Shown one piece after another: positions 19,787-28,681 of a DNA stretch of 64,000 nt. Positions within the stretch are counted from its first letter, which is position 1. Each line of letters opens with the position of its first letter. The stretch is from Thalassotalea_B piscium_A (GTDB lineage: Bacteria; Pseudomonadota; Gammaproteobacteria; Enterobacterales; Alteromonadaceae). The stretch spans positions 3,410,001 through 3,474,000 of the forward strand of contig CP186339.1 of assembly GCA_049347715.1 (NCBI GenBank). Reading direction: 5' to 3'. The position numbers and the translations under genes were made by a program. The notes beneath the pieces were generated by a model. The model worked only from the letters and a program-made list of their open reading frames with translations. It was not told the DNA's origin and made no database searches.

Positions 19787-20497
19787 ATGCAGACTCTTCA
19801 AACACTTTCAAGCGCACAAAATTTACCCTATCATCGCGTATTTTCATTAGTATTTAAGCGGGATATGACGATTGCTTTACGACATAAAGACGACATTATT
19901 AATCCTTTATTGTTTTTTATTATTGTCATCACGTTATTTCCTTTAGGGATAGGTCCAGAGCCAAATACACTTACTCGAATTGCCCCAGGTATCATTTGGG
20001 TGGCCGCTTTATTAGCAACACTCTTATCATTAGATAGATTATTTAAGTCTGACTACAACGATGGTTCTTTAGAGCAGTTATTACTTAGCCCTAATCCTAT
20101 ATTTTTACTCGTGCTTGGAAAAATTGCAGCCCATTGGGTTTTAACCGGTTTACCTTTACTCATTGTTGCCCCTCTACTTGCAGTATTACTGCATTTAAAT
20201 GAAGACAGTTATCTGGCGTTATTTTTAACCTTATTAATTGGCACACCTATTCTGAGTTTTATAGGAGCAATAGGGGTCGCATTAACTGTTGGCATCAAAA
20301 AAGGAGGCGTCCTCCTTAGTTTATTAATACTGCCTTTGTATATTCCTGTTTTAATTTTTGCGACAAGTGCTATTGATACTGCCGCAATGAACTTACCCTA
20401 TAGCGGACAACTTGCTATAATCGGCGCATTACTAATTGGTTCGTTAACTTTAGCTCCATTGGCAGTATCTGCCGCATTAAAAGTGAGTACAAACTAA
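19787..20497 (+). CDS. ccmB: Heme exporter protein CcmB
   Basis: CcmB is the membrane subunit partnered with CcmA. The 236-residue product has six hydrophobic segments and the typical N-terminal FKRDMTIALRHKDDIINPL region. It lies 1 bp before ccmC, and the gene order ccmA-B-C-D-E is canonical. Confidence 0.96.
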   Translation: MQTLQTLSSAQNLPYHRVFSLVFKRDMTIALRHKDDIINPLLFFIIVITLFPLGIGPEPNTLTRIAPGIIWVAALLATLLSLDRLFKSDYNDGSLEQLLLSPNPIFLLVLGKIAAHWVLTGLPLLIVAPLLAVLLHLNEDSYLALFLTLLIGTPILSFIGAIGVALTVGIKKGGVLLSLLILPLYIPVLIFATSAIDTAAMNLPYSGQLAIIGALLIGSLTLAPLAVSAALKVSTN

Positions 20498-20498
20498 C

Positions 20499-21245
20499 AT
20501 GTGGAAATGGCTACACCCTTATGCAAATCCTGAAGTGTCATATCATTTTACAGGTAAATTAATTCCTTGGTTTAAAATATTCACAATACTACTGATGAGT
20601 ATTGGACTCGTTTGGGTTTTATTATTTGTGCCAGCAGATTATCAACAAGGTAACAGTTTTAGAATATTCTATATTCATGTTCCCACCGCGATACTGTCAC
20701 TGAGTATCTATACAACAATGGCTGTTATCGCTTTTTGCGGTTTAGTCTGGCAATTGAAGTTAGCTGACGCCTCCGTTGCGGCAATTGCCCCCGTAGGTGC
20801 CATTTTCACAGCAATTGCATTAATTACTGGTGCCGCATGGGGAAGACCAACATGGGGAACCTGGTGGATTTGGGATGCTCGTTTAACGTCTGAACTCATC
20901 TTACTCTTTTTATATTTAGGGGTTATTGCTTTACATGGTTCATTTAGCGATAAAGCACAAGGCGGTAAAGCTGCCAGTATTTTAACCTTAGTAGGGGTTG
21001 TTAATATCCCTATCATTAAATACTCAGTAGAATGGTGGAATACGCTGCATCAAGGTCAAACGGTTACAAAGTTAGGCGCGCCATCTATGTCTTCAGAAAT
21101 GTACTGGCCTTTTGTTATGTGCTTTTTTGCTTTCGTCTTCTTTGCAGGCTGGATTATTTGTCTACGTTTCCGCACTGAGGTATTAGCTCGAAACGCCATG
21201 CGTCCTTGGGTAAAATTACTTGTTGAACAAAGTGAGGGGAAATGA
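20499..21245 (+). CDS. ccmC: Heme-handling protein CcmC
   Basis: CcmC attaches heme to CcmE in the periplasm. The 248-residue protein has six membrane segments and the WWD motif WGTWWIWDARLTSELI, and conserved histidines lie in the flanking loops (YIHVPTA and TLHQGQ). The stop overlaps the ccmD start. Confidence 0.97.
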   Translation: MWKWLHPYANPEVSYHFTGKLIPWFKIFTILLMSIGLVWVLLFVPADYQQGNSFRIFYIHVPTAILSLSIYTTMAVIAFCGLVWQLKLADASVAAIAPVGAIFTAIALITGAAWGRPTWGTWWIWDARLTSELILLFLYLGVIALHGSFSDKAQGGKAASILTLVGVVNIPIIKYSVEWWNTLHQGQTVTKLGAPSMSSEMYWPFVMCFFAFVFFAGWIICLRFRTEVLARNAMRPWVKLLVEQSEGK

Positions 21246-21469
21246 TGCAATTTTCCAATTTAAATGACTTTATTGCGATGGGAAATCATGGCTTTTATGT
21301 TTGGTTATCTTTTGGGATAACATTTCTTTTATTATTTGGATTAATCTATTTTAGTAAAGTAAAAGATAAACAAACAAAACAAAACATTCTTAAACGCCAG
21401 CTGCGCGAAAACAAATTAAAACAAGCTGCTAAGATGCAACAACAATCTGAAAAAGAGGTTATCTCATGA
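21242..21469 (+). CDS. ccmD: Heme exporter protein CcmD
   Basis: CcmD is a small bitopic protein needed to release holo-CcmE from CcmABC. It has 75 residues with the conserved N-terminal MGNHGFYVWLSFGIT region, one transmembrane helix and a long basic cytoplasmic tail. It overlaps ccmC and ccmE by 4 bp each, which supports its reality despite its size. Confidence 0.94.
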   Translation: MMQFSNLNDFIAMGNHGFYVWLSFGITFLLLFGLIYFSKVKDKQTKQNILKRQLRENKLKQAAKMQQQSEKEVIS

Positions 21470-21948
21470 ATCCACGTCGTAAAAAACGACTGACTATTAT
21501 TATTTCGGTAATTGCCGCTATCAGTATTATTACGGGTTTAGTACTTTACGCCCTTAGTCAAAATATCGATTTATTTTATACGCCGAGTGAAATAGTTAAT
21601 GGGAAAGATGATTCGGGTATTAAACCCGTTATCGGACAACGGATACGTGTAGGAGGCTTAGTTGTCCCAGGCAGTGTAAAAAGAGATCCTGACAACCTAA
21701 AAGTACAGTTTGATCTTACCAATAAGGGTGAAACAATAACGGTAAGATACGATGGTATTCTTCCTGATTTATTTAGAGAAGGTCAAGGGATCATAGCCAA
21801 TGGTAACCTAACAGAAGCCAAGCTTTTGACTGCAACTGAAGTACTTGCTAAGCATGATGAAAATTATATGCCAAAAGAAATTGCAGATTCTTTAGGTGAA
21901 GGCCACCAAGTACCAACCTATAATAAAGAACAGCTCAATAAGAATTAA
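21466..21948 (+). CDS. ccmE: Cytochrome c-type biogenesis protein (heme chaperone) CcmE
   Basis: CcmE carries heme covalently between CcmC and CcmF. The 160-residue product has an N-terminal membrane anchor (residues 9-31), the OB-fold domain, and the heme-binding motif VLAKHDENY with H130 and Y134. That is the VxxxHDxxY form typical of gammaproteobacteria. It is the last gene of the operon, followed 12 bases later by a long hairpin. Confidence 0.97.
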   Translation: MNPRRKKRLTIIISVIAAISIITGLVLYALSQNIDLFYTPSEIVNGKDDSGIKPVIGQRIRVGGLVVPGSVKRDPDNLKVQFDLTNKGETITVRYDGILPDLFREGQGIIANGNLTEAKLLTATEVLAKHDENYMPKEIADSLGEGHQVPTYNKEQLNKN

Positions 21949-21959
21949 CCCATGCCTAT

Positions 21960-21994
21960 TGATAGCCATACTAAACCTATTAGTATGGCTATCA
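21960..21994 (+). terminator. 15-bp perfect hairpin after ccmE
   Basis: The arms 21960-21974 and 21980-21994 are exact reverse complements (15 bp, five-base loop), starting 12 bases after the ccmE stop. There is no U-tract, so it may stabilise the transcript end or terminate inefficiently rather than act as a classical intrinsic terminator. Confidence 0.55.
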
Positions 21995-22216
21995 GCTAGC
22001 TATCAATATCCAACCGACTTCCCCTTACAAGGTTTTTCCACCCATCAGCTATTAGTCTATCGACTATTAAGCCCGCTAAATTAGAATAAACAATCCATAC
22101 TAATAAGATAAATCTAACAAATAGAGGGTCGCTTTAAATCTTAAAAGTCGATAAAAATGTCAATCTAGGCTCTCTCAAGAAAAACTAACCATACAACCTT
22201 ATTCGGTAAAACGTTT

Positions 22217-23506
22217 TCACCACGTTTTCATTTTATGACCTTTGATGGCATAAAATAAAATAAAAAGATAACAAGGTAACATCACTATGTAAGCCCCCTG
22301 CTGCCCTAAAGACGTACCACTTGCAATCCCCCAAAATAAAGGTCCAAAAGCACCACCAGCAATTCCCATAATTAATAATGCTGAGCCAGTACTAGTCAAT
22401 GTCCCTAAACCTGATAATGCTAACGGCCAAACCGCTGGCCAGACAATGGCATTGGCGAGTCCTAAAAAGGCGATCAGCAATAAAGTATCTGGTAATTGTG
22501 TGCCGCCAAATGGTACTAATAACGCGTTGGCAATAACAAACGATTCATTATCACCGAAAACAATCAAAACAGTTAGCAATACACCTAAGACTGCAGAAAA
22601 CATTAAAGCGCTTGGCTGAGAAATAAAGCGAGGAATAGTAATAATCCCTAAGAAATAGCCTAACACCATACAAACCATAGTGTAGGATGTCATTACCGCG
22701 TAATTTTCAATACCTAATGATAAAGCAAAGGTTCCTATCGTATCCCCAGCAATAACTTCTACTGCGACATAGACAAACAATGCAATAACACCTAATGCTA
22801 AACTAGGTGTTGCTAAAGCGGCTTTAAGCTGCCCCTCACTACCGTACTCTTCATCTTCAGTGACAAGTTCTGGCAAAGGCGATTTTTTTACGGCTAAACC
22901 AAGCAAGCCAATGAATATCGCCATGCCTAAATAAGGCATGACTAAACTATCAGCCATATTATCAATTTGAATTTGTGTCAGTTCAGTTCCTACAGTACCG
23001 CTAAAATTACTTAGAATAAGAGCAGTAAAAACCATTGGAGCGACAACACCCGCGCCTTTATTAAGGATCCCCATAACACTAACGCGAGCCGCTGCAGATT
23101 CTTCAGGCCCAATACGCACAACATAAGGGTTTACCGCCGTTTGTAATAAGGTTTGTCCAGTTCCCATTACCAATTGAGCTAACAAAAACAAAGTAAAAAT
23201 CTGAGTCTCTGCCGCAGGAATAAACAGTAAACCCGCTACCATCATGACTCCCATTCCAAGGGCCATACCGTTCTTATAACCTACTTTGCGAATAACCCAA
23301 GCTGACGGTAAAGCAGTAAAAGTAACTGCAATATAAAATGAAAAAATAATTAATGAGGCCTGAAATGGCGTCAACTGCAATATTTGTTTTAGATAAGGCA
23401 TTAATGAACCATTGAGCCAAGTAGCAAACCCTAAAATAAAAAAGAGTACGGCAACGATGGCCATTGGCAAAATGCTACTTTGTGGCTTTTTATCTCTACT
23501 CGTCAT
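22217..23506 (-). CDS. Sugar:H+ symporter of the major facilitator superfamily (FHS/FucP-GluP type)
   Basis: The 429-residue product has twelve hydrophobic segments. Its beginning (ILGFATWLNGSLMPYLKQ) fits the fucose/glucose-galactose/N-acetylglucosamine (FucP, GluP, NagP) branch of the MFS. Such proteins import a sugar with a proton. The sugar cannot be named from the sequence, and no sugar-catabolic gene lies next to it. The start has a GAGGAAG ribosome-binding site and the gene stands alone, convergent with ccmABCDE. Confidence 0.85.
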   Translation of the reverse strand: MTSRDKKPQSSILPMAIVAVLFFILGFATWLNGSLMPYLKQILQLTPFQASLIIFSFYIAVTFTALPSAWVIRKVGYKNGMALGMGVMMVAGLLFIPAAETQIFTLFLLAQLVMGTGQTLLQTAVNPYVVRIGPEESAAARVSVMGILNKGAGVVAPMVFTALILSNFSGTVGTELTQIQIDNMADSLVMPYLGMAIFIGLLGLAVKKSPLPELVTEDEEYGSEGQLKAALATPSLALGVIALFVYVAVEVIAGDTIGTFALSLGIENYAVMTSYTMVCMVLGYFLGIITIPRFISQPSALMFSAVLGVLLTVLIVFGDNESFVIANALLVPFGGTQLPDTLLLIAFLGLANAIVWPAVWPLALSGLGTLTSTGSALLIMGIAGGAFGPLFWGIASGTSLGQQGAYIVMLPCYLFILFYAIKGHKMKTW

Positions 23507-23772
23507 ATTACTCGCTTCCTCTTTCAGCTTGTTATTATTATGGTAAGTTCGACGTATTGAGACAGTCTAACGCTAGCATCCACTCCCAAGCTAGCAATAT
23601 CTAATCACGATAGTTTTAAGCATCACTAAGTAACCCACCTCTGTTAACGTTTATTAAACATCCCCATCTGCATCTATTAGAAAACCTAATCCCCTTTAAG
23701 GATAGTAATGAACTAGGCGCGCCGGCGAACAATAGTGAATGCTATTAATGTTAATATTGAACGTATAAACGA

Positions 23773-23801
23773 AAAAAGCAAAGCGAGACGCTTTGCTTTT
23801 T
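23773..23801 (-). terminator. Rho-independent terminator after rraB
   Basis: On the minus strand, a 13-bp stem built on AAAGCG/CGCTTT with a three-base loop (23786-23788) ends in a run of Ts. It begins about 27 bases after the rraB stop. The symmetric A/T tracts mean it could also work in the other direction. Confidence 0.85.
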
Positions 23802-23827
23802 CGTAAAAACTAGAGACTAAATGGGTA

Positions 23828-24178
23828 TTACTCTTCGAAGTAAGTGCCCCAGCCATCGTAATCAACATTATTTTGTTTAGCTAACTCGTACATGATTTTG
23901 GTTTCATCATTAATAATATCAATATCTAACGGTTGTTCGGTAATAATATCAAAGGCAAATACTTTTTCACCTGTTTCAAGCTCCGCCTCTTCGGGTTCTT
24001 CTATCTCAAGGCCCATTTTAAAAGCGGCAATTGCGGCTTTTTCTAATACATTGAAGTCTGGGCTAGAAAAATGGTGCTCAATGGTGTGATGTACTTCTTC
24101 GTTAGTGCCATCTTCAATTAAAGCATTAACCAAGTTTTCAGTGTGGGTGATCCATTGCGTTAAGTTTTCGTCATTCAT
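23828..24178 (-). CDS. rraB: Regulator of RNase E activity RraB
   Basis: RraB binds RNase E and inhibits mRNA decay and processing. The 116-residue acidic protein matches E. coli RraB over its whole core: HHTIEHHFSS, EKAAIAAFKMG and the C-terminal VDYDGWGTYFE. It lacks only the acidic tail of the enteric form. It lies 20 bp downstream of plsC and is followed by a strong terminator, so the two genes form a small transcription unit. Confidence 0.95.
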   Translation of the reverse strand: MNDENLTQWITHTENLVNALIEDGTNEEVHHTIEHHFSSPDFNVLEKAAIAAFKMGLEIEEPEEAELETGEKVFAFDIITEQPLDIDIINDETKIMYELAKQNNVDYDGWGTYFEE

Positions 24179-24198
24179 AACCGCTCTCTTTGTATTTT

Positions 24199-24951
24199 CT
24201 AACGCGCTTCTGCGCTAATTTCGTTGATTTTCGCTGCCATTAAGTTACGAGTTTCATTGGTGATGGTACGAATATTTTCACTGCAGTTTTTATCTAAATA
24301 AATAGGATCTAAAAACTCAATAATTAATTTACCATTATTCCAACGATTTAAATGAATTTTATCATGTAAATCGCTTGTACAAATAGGCACTATAGGGACA
24401 TTTGCTTGTAAGGCAGTTCTAAAAGCACCCGTCTTAAAAGGCAACAAACCTCTACCATTACTGCGAGTTCCTTCTGGAAAAAGCCATACAGATAATTGCT
24501 TCTCACGAATTTTAGTCGCCGTTAATGCAATGGTGTTCATCGCTTTATTGGTATTTTTACGGTCTATTAATATATTCCCTGTCAGCCAATACATTTGCCC
24601 GAAGAAGGGAATCCACTTTAAACTTTTTTTACCTACACTAACAGTGCCTGGTCTCACGGCATTACTAACAGTAAAAATATCATAGCTATTTTGATGGTTA
24701 CAAATATAAACTACCGGTGAAATATTTTTCACAGATTCAGGTATACGCACTTCTACCGTTAAGCCGAGTAATTTAGCAACAGAGCCCATTACTTTTGCGG
24801 TATGGAAAACATTGTCTCTATGAAATGGCCTAAGCAAACTATAGCAACATGAAACTATTGAGATAAGAATAATAGCTACTGCCATTAAAATAATACGAAC
24901 TAAAGCTAACAACGCAAGACCCTGAATAAAAATAAGAGCGCAAGTATACAT
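24199..24951 (-). CDS. plsC: 1-acyl-sn-glycerol-3-phosphate acyltransferase PlsC
   Basis: PlsC acylates lysophosphatidate to phosphatidate in the inner membrane, the second step of phospholipid synthesis. The 250-residue protein has an N-terminal membrane segment, the acyltransferase HX4D motif (H86, D91 in NHQNSYD) and FPEGTR at residues 159-164. The flanking WIPFFGQMYWLTGN is almost identical to E. coli PlsC. The N terminus is about 15 residues longer than E. coli PlsC, so the true start could be internal. Confidence 0.94.
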   Translation of the reverse strand: MYTCALIFIQGLALLALVRIILMAVAIILISIVSCCYSLLRPFHRDNVFHTAKVMGSVAKLLGLTVEVRIPESVKNISPVVYICNHQNSYDIFTVSNAVRPGTVSVGKKSLKWIPFFGQMYWLTGNILIDRKNTNKAMNTIALTATKIREKQLSVWLFPEGTRSNGRGLLPFKTGAFRTALQANVPIVPICTSDLHDKIHLNRWNNGKLIIEFLDPIYLDKNCSENIRTITNETRNLMAAKINEISAEAR

Positions 24952-25133
24952 TAATGTTTCAAAGGCTAAAACAACCCTGACTATATATCACTTAAGTAAT
25001 TGAATCATCGCTGGATTTAACAATATATACCGTTATTTGTCTGCTTAATCATCGCTTTAACCCCCATAAAACAAAAACTAATTTAAAATCAATAGATTAT
25101 ATAACCCTTATTATTAATTATCATTTTTCTCTC

Positions 25134-25177
25134 ATGAACACCTTTGTTTTAGCTATAGTTAATACAGTGGTGTTCAT
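25134..25177. promoter_or_regulatory. 9-bp inverted repeat upstream of the OmpV-like gene
   Basis: ATGAACACC (25134-25142) and GGTGTTCAT (25169-25177) are exact reverse complements separated by 26 bp. They lie 52-95 bases before the start codon of the next gene and could be the half-sites of an operator. No binding protein can be named. Confidence 0.35.
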
Positions 25178-25228
25178 TAAATTTCACTGATTAATTCATG
25201 TGCTGTTCGTTATTTATAGGAGGAAATT

Positions 25229-25981
25229 ATGCGTTATTTTTTCATTACTTTTTCGTTAATGTTAGCGTTTCCGTCCTTATCTGAAACAATTTCAACGGAT
25301 ATAAAAACAACTGACACAGTAAAGATCACACGTTTTTCTCAGCAGCTCGGGCTGGCGACAATTAATATTCCAGCACAATTATCCACCCCCGTTATCACTC
25401 ATTTATCGCGTTTTGATGAAACCAAAAACAACGTTGTTAATTACCAGGGAAACTATAATAGAGCAGGTTATTGGCTTTATAGTAATCACAATAAAAATGT
25501 TTGGATTGGACAATTAACTACTAATAATGAGAGCAATGACAACATAAACCATGACTTGCCGCCTTCACCACAAGGGTTAAATGCGGCTTTAAATTATGGT
25601 CGTTTTAGTATGGAAACAGCGCTTTTAACAGAAAATAACAATCTTAACGATAGTGGTCAGTTTTATGTTCAAGGGGCTTATACTGTTATCGAAAAGTCAT
25701 CTTTCAACCTTTCAATAACAGCCAAGGTAGAAACACTTAGTGAAGACAAGGTAAACGATTATTTAGGTTATCAATATCACAGTAAAGACGGTCAATCCTT
25801 AATGAAGTACCAAGCCAAAAACACCACTCTAGGTGTTGTAGGTACATATGAAATAACCGCTAAATGGACTGTTATGGGAGCTTTTACCTCAACATTGTTA
25901 GATAAAGATATTATGCAAAGTCCTCTGGTTAATGAGCACAATGTCAATATGGCATTAATAGGTACAAGTTATTCCTTTTAA
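25229..25981 (+). CDS. Secreted, probably outer-membrane beta-barrel protein (MipA/OmpV-like C terminus)
   Basis: The 250-residue product begins with a clear signal peptide (MRYFFITFSLMLAFPSLS) and has a strong AGGAGG ribosome-binding site. The C-terminal half alternates polar and hydrophobic residues. It resembles the end of MipA/OmpV scaffold porins: a DYLGYQY segment, a strand pair around TYEITAKWTVMGAFT, a VNEHNVNMALIG strand and a final phenylalanine. The N-terminal third is not recognisable, so membership is tentative. It overlaps the converging GST gene by 4 bp. Confidence 0.6.
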   Translation: MRYFFITFSLMLAFPSLSETISTDIKTTDTVKITRFSQQLGLATINIPAQLSTPVITHLSRFDETKNNVVNYQGNYNRAGYWLYSNHNKNVWIGQLTTNNESNDNINHDLPPSPQGLNAALNYGRFSMETALLTENNNLNDSGQFYVQGAYTVIEKSSFNLSITAKVETLSEDKVNDYLGYQYHSKDGQSLMKYQAKNTTLGVVGTYEITAKWTVMGAFTSTLLDKDIMQSPLVNEHNVNMALIGTSYSF

Positions 25982-26553
25982 TTTTTTCGAGGGTCTGTCT
26001 CTTGCACACCTCGCTGGTCTTTAGCTTTTTTATAAAAATCGATCAGCGAATTGTAATGATCCCACTGAAATACGTCTCTAAATAATAACCAATCAAGTAA
26101 ACAAAATAATGACATTGATGGGTAATGCCATTGGTCAAAGTCACCTGAGTCTACAGCTTGGTTTAAACTTTCAAGCACATTTTCAACACGCTCTTGCTGT
26201 AAATTAAAAAACAAGCCATCTTGTTTTACATCAATTTCAGAACGAGATAACAATAAGATTGAAACCATTGAATCATTGGCAGCATCAATCATTGTCAGTA
26301 AATTTTCTTGATGCCAGCTTAAAACGCCATGAGCAAATTTGTTTGTTAAGTAGCGATAAATAACCCCAGAATCATTAACACAAACATCATCATCAATTAA
26401 TACCGGAATTTTTTGGGCAGGATTATAAGCCGTCAATAATGCACGGTCTTGTGGGTTAAAAATATTTAAATTAACGAACTCAACTTCTTTATCATATAAA
26501 TAAAGTCTGATCCGTCGAACATAAGGTGAAGTGGTTGAACCTAAAAGTTTCAT
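25978..26553 (-). CDS. Glutathione S-transferase-like protein
   Basis: The product from the ATG at 26553 has 191 residues. The N-terminal thioredoxin-like GST domain shows TTSPYVRRIRLYL, the cis-proline motif KIPVLIDD and NDSGVIYRYL. The C-terminal helical domain is shorter and less conserved. The role (detoxification, or a SspA-like regulator) cannot be decided. An upstream start at 26577 would lie inside the right arm of the hairpin ending the preceding gene and is less likely. Confidence 0.8.
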   Translation of the reverse strand: MKLLGSTTSPYVRRIRLYLYDKEVEFVNLNIFNPQDRALLTAYNPAQKIPVLIDDDVCVNDSGVIYRYLTNKFAHGVLSWHQENLLTMIDAANDSMVSILLLSRSEIDVKQDGLFFNLQQERVENVLESLNQAVDSGDFDQWHYPSMSLFCLLDWLLFRDVFQWDHYNSLIDFYKKAKDQRGVQETDPRKN

Positions 26554-26564
26554 ATAAATACAAT

Positions 26565-26597
26565 AAAGTCTCTTCAAACAATAGTTGAAGAGACTTT
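26565..26597 (-). terminator. 13-bp perfect hairpin between the acyl-CoA dehydrogenase and GST genes
   Basis: Arms 26565-26577 and 26585-26597 are exact reverse complements with a seven-base loop, about 50 bases after the acyl-CoA dehydrogenase stop. On the minus strand the stem ends in TTTATTG, a weak U-tract. It probably terminates the dehydrogenase transcript. Confidence 0.6.
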
Positions 26598-26647
26598 ACC
26601 TTGGCTGTTAACCATTTACTAGCTGTTATGAAAAACCTTTAATGGAA

Positions 26648-28429
26648 TTAAAAAAGCTCATCATCTATAGCAAACATAGGTTGTGCGCCCGCTTTAATTG
26701 TTGCTAATAATGAATGTCTACGAGGTAGTAAACGAGCAAAATAATATCTCGCTGTCATTATTTTACTTTGATAATACTGATCATCCGATGGTTGTTTAGC
26801 TAAAGAAACTTGAGCCATTTTCGCCCAAACATAAGCCATCGCTGTGTAGCCAAATAAATGGAGATAATCATTCGCTGCACACCCTAATTCATCAATATCT
26901 TTACTGGCTTTTTCAAGGATAAATTGAGTAATATTCTCTAAATCAATTAAAGCTTCTTTTAGCGGTGCAACAAATTCTTGCATCTCATCAGCTGTAGTTT
27001 CAGCAATATACTGTTTCACTTCATCAGTGAATACTTGCAACATAGCGCCTTTAGAACCCGCTACTTTTCTTGCAAGTAAATCCATAGCTTGCACACCATT
27101 AGTACCTTCATAAATCTGTGCAATTCGTGTATCTCTCACCAATTGTTCTTGGCCCCATTCACGAATAAAACCATGTCCACCAAAAACTTGCTGTCCGGCA
27201 ACTGCAGTTTCAAAACCTAGGTCAGTAAAAAAGGCTTTAGCGATAGGAGTCATTAGTGCCACTAACTGTTCAGCTTTCGCTTGCTCTTGACCTTCACCAT
27301 AAGTTGCAATATCAAGTTGCATGGCAATATAGGTAGATAATGCACGTGAACCTTCATTTTTTGCTTTCATATCTAAAAGCATGCGACGTACATCGCCATG
27401 CACCATAATTGAGTCAGCGGCTTTATCCGGAGATTTAGCCCCAGATAATGAACGCCCTTGAATACGATCTTTCGCGTACTCTAATGCATTTTGATAAGAA
27501 CGTTCTGCAGCGCCAAGACCTTGAATGCCAACGCCCACACGTTCAAAGTTCATCATAGTGAACATACAAGCTAAACCTTTATTTAGCTCGCCAACAAGAT
27601 AGCCTTTAGCACCATCGAAGTTAATCACACAAGTTGCAGAAGCGTGTATTCCCATTTTATGTTCAATTGAACCACACGAAACTTGATTGAATTCACCAAT
27701 AGTTTCATCATCATTGATTTGATATTTAGGCACTAAAAATAAAGAAATGCCTCTAGGGCCTGCGGGTGCATCTGGTAGTTTTGCTAGTAAAAGATGCAAA
27801 ATATTTTCAGTTAAATCATGCTCACCACCGGTAATGAATATTTTATTACCCGTGACTAAATAGCTACCATCATCTTGAGGAATTGCCTTGGTGCGAATCA
27901 TGCCGAGATCTGTACCCGCATGAGATTCTGTTAAACACATAGTTGCAGCCCAATCGCCAGCATACATACGGGTTAAATAGCGCTCTTTCAATTCGTCACT
28001 CGCATGCTTTGCAATAGAAAGCGCAGCACCTGCGGTTAATCCTGGATACAAGCTAAATGAGATATCAGCAGAACACAGCATTTCTTCATGGAAGGCTGTG
28101 ATCATTTTAGGCATACCCATGCCGCCATAGTTAGGATCACCACCTAATGATGTCCAACCACCTTCAACATAAGTATTAAACGCTTCTTTATAGCCAGGTG
28201 CAGTAGTGACCTTGCCATTATCAAAACTCACCCCTACTTCGTCGCCTTGACGAGAGATTGGTGCGATTACTTGCTCTGCTATTTTAGAACATTCTTGTAA
28301 AATTGCGTCTGCCGTTTCAACATCCACATGCTCGGAAAGTTTCGGCAAACTTTTCCATAAATTTCCTACATTAAAGACATCATGTAATAAGAAATTCATA
28401 TCTTTTAACGGGACTCGATACTCGGCCAT
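26648..28429 (-). CDS. Acyl-CoA dehydrogenase (long, C-terminally extended family)
   Basis: This flavoprotein should oxidise an acyl-CoA to the enoyl-CoA in the cytoplasm. At 593 residues it belongs to the extended acyl-CoA dehydrogenases with an extra N-terminal segment and C-terminal domain. That group includes 3-methylthiopropanoyl-CoA dehydrogenase DmdC-like and medium/long-chain enzymes. Visible motifs are MCLTESHAGTDLG, the GNKIFITGGEHD flavin region, GGHGFIREW and the catalytic glutamate E441 in IYEGTNG. The substrate cannot be read from the sequence. A PsrA-like site lies upstream. Confidence 0.9.
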   Translation of the reverse strand: MAEYRVPLKDMNFLLHDVFNVGNLWKSLPKLSEHVDVETADAILQECSKIAEQVIAPISRQGDEVGVSFDNGKVTTAPGYKEAFNTYVEGGWTSLGGDPNYGGMGMPKMITAFHEEMLCSADISFSLYPGLTAGAALSIAKHASDELKERYLTRMYAGDWAATMCLTESHAGTDLGMIRTKAIPQDDGSYLVTGNKIFITGGEHDLTENILHLLLAKLPDAPAGPRGISLFLVPKYQINDDETIGEFNQVSCGSIEHKMGIHASATCVINFDGAKGYLVGELNKGLACMFTMMNFERVGVGIQGLGAAERSYQNALEYAKDRIQGRSLSGAKSPDKAADSIMVHGDVRRMLLDMKAKNEGSRALSTYIAMQLDIATYGEGQEQAKAEQLVALMTPIAKAFFTDLGFETAVAGQQVFGGHGFIREWGQEQLVRDTRIAQIYEGTNGVQAMDLLARKVAGSKGAMLQVFTDEVKQYIAETTADEMQEFVAPLKEALIDLENITQFILEKASKDIDELGCAANDYLHLFGYTAMAYVWAKMAQVSLAKQPSDDQYYQSKIMTARYYFARLLPRRHSLLATIKAGAQPMFAIDDELF

Positions 28430-28453
28430 ATAAACACTCCAACTTGAATAGCA

Positions 28454-28483
28454 TTAAACAACTAATTTAAACAACTGTTTGAA
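28454..28483 (-). promoter_or_regulatory. PsrA-like fatty-acid regulator site
   Basis: A near-perfect palindrome TTTAAACAACTGTTTGAA (28466-28483) fits the AAAC-N4-GTTTG pattern described for PsrA, the fatty-acid-degradation repressor of Shewanella and Pseudomonas. The left half is also repeated (TTAAACAACT at 28454-28463 and 28467-28476). It sits 37-54 bases before the dehydrogenase start, consistent with repression relieved by acyl-CoA. Confidence 0.4.
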
Positions 28484-28681
28484 TATAGCGAAATATAAGA
28501 AAATGTAAAGTATTAAAATACAAAACATCGTTATCAAATAATTTTAGATTAGAAAAATTTATTCATCGATAAAAATAAACATTAACTTATCATTTACTCA
28601 ATTATGCACCTATACTTAAAGTAATATATAAGTGTAATTTATATAAAAATTTTAATTGCTAATTTTTTTGGTTTAGAAAAC

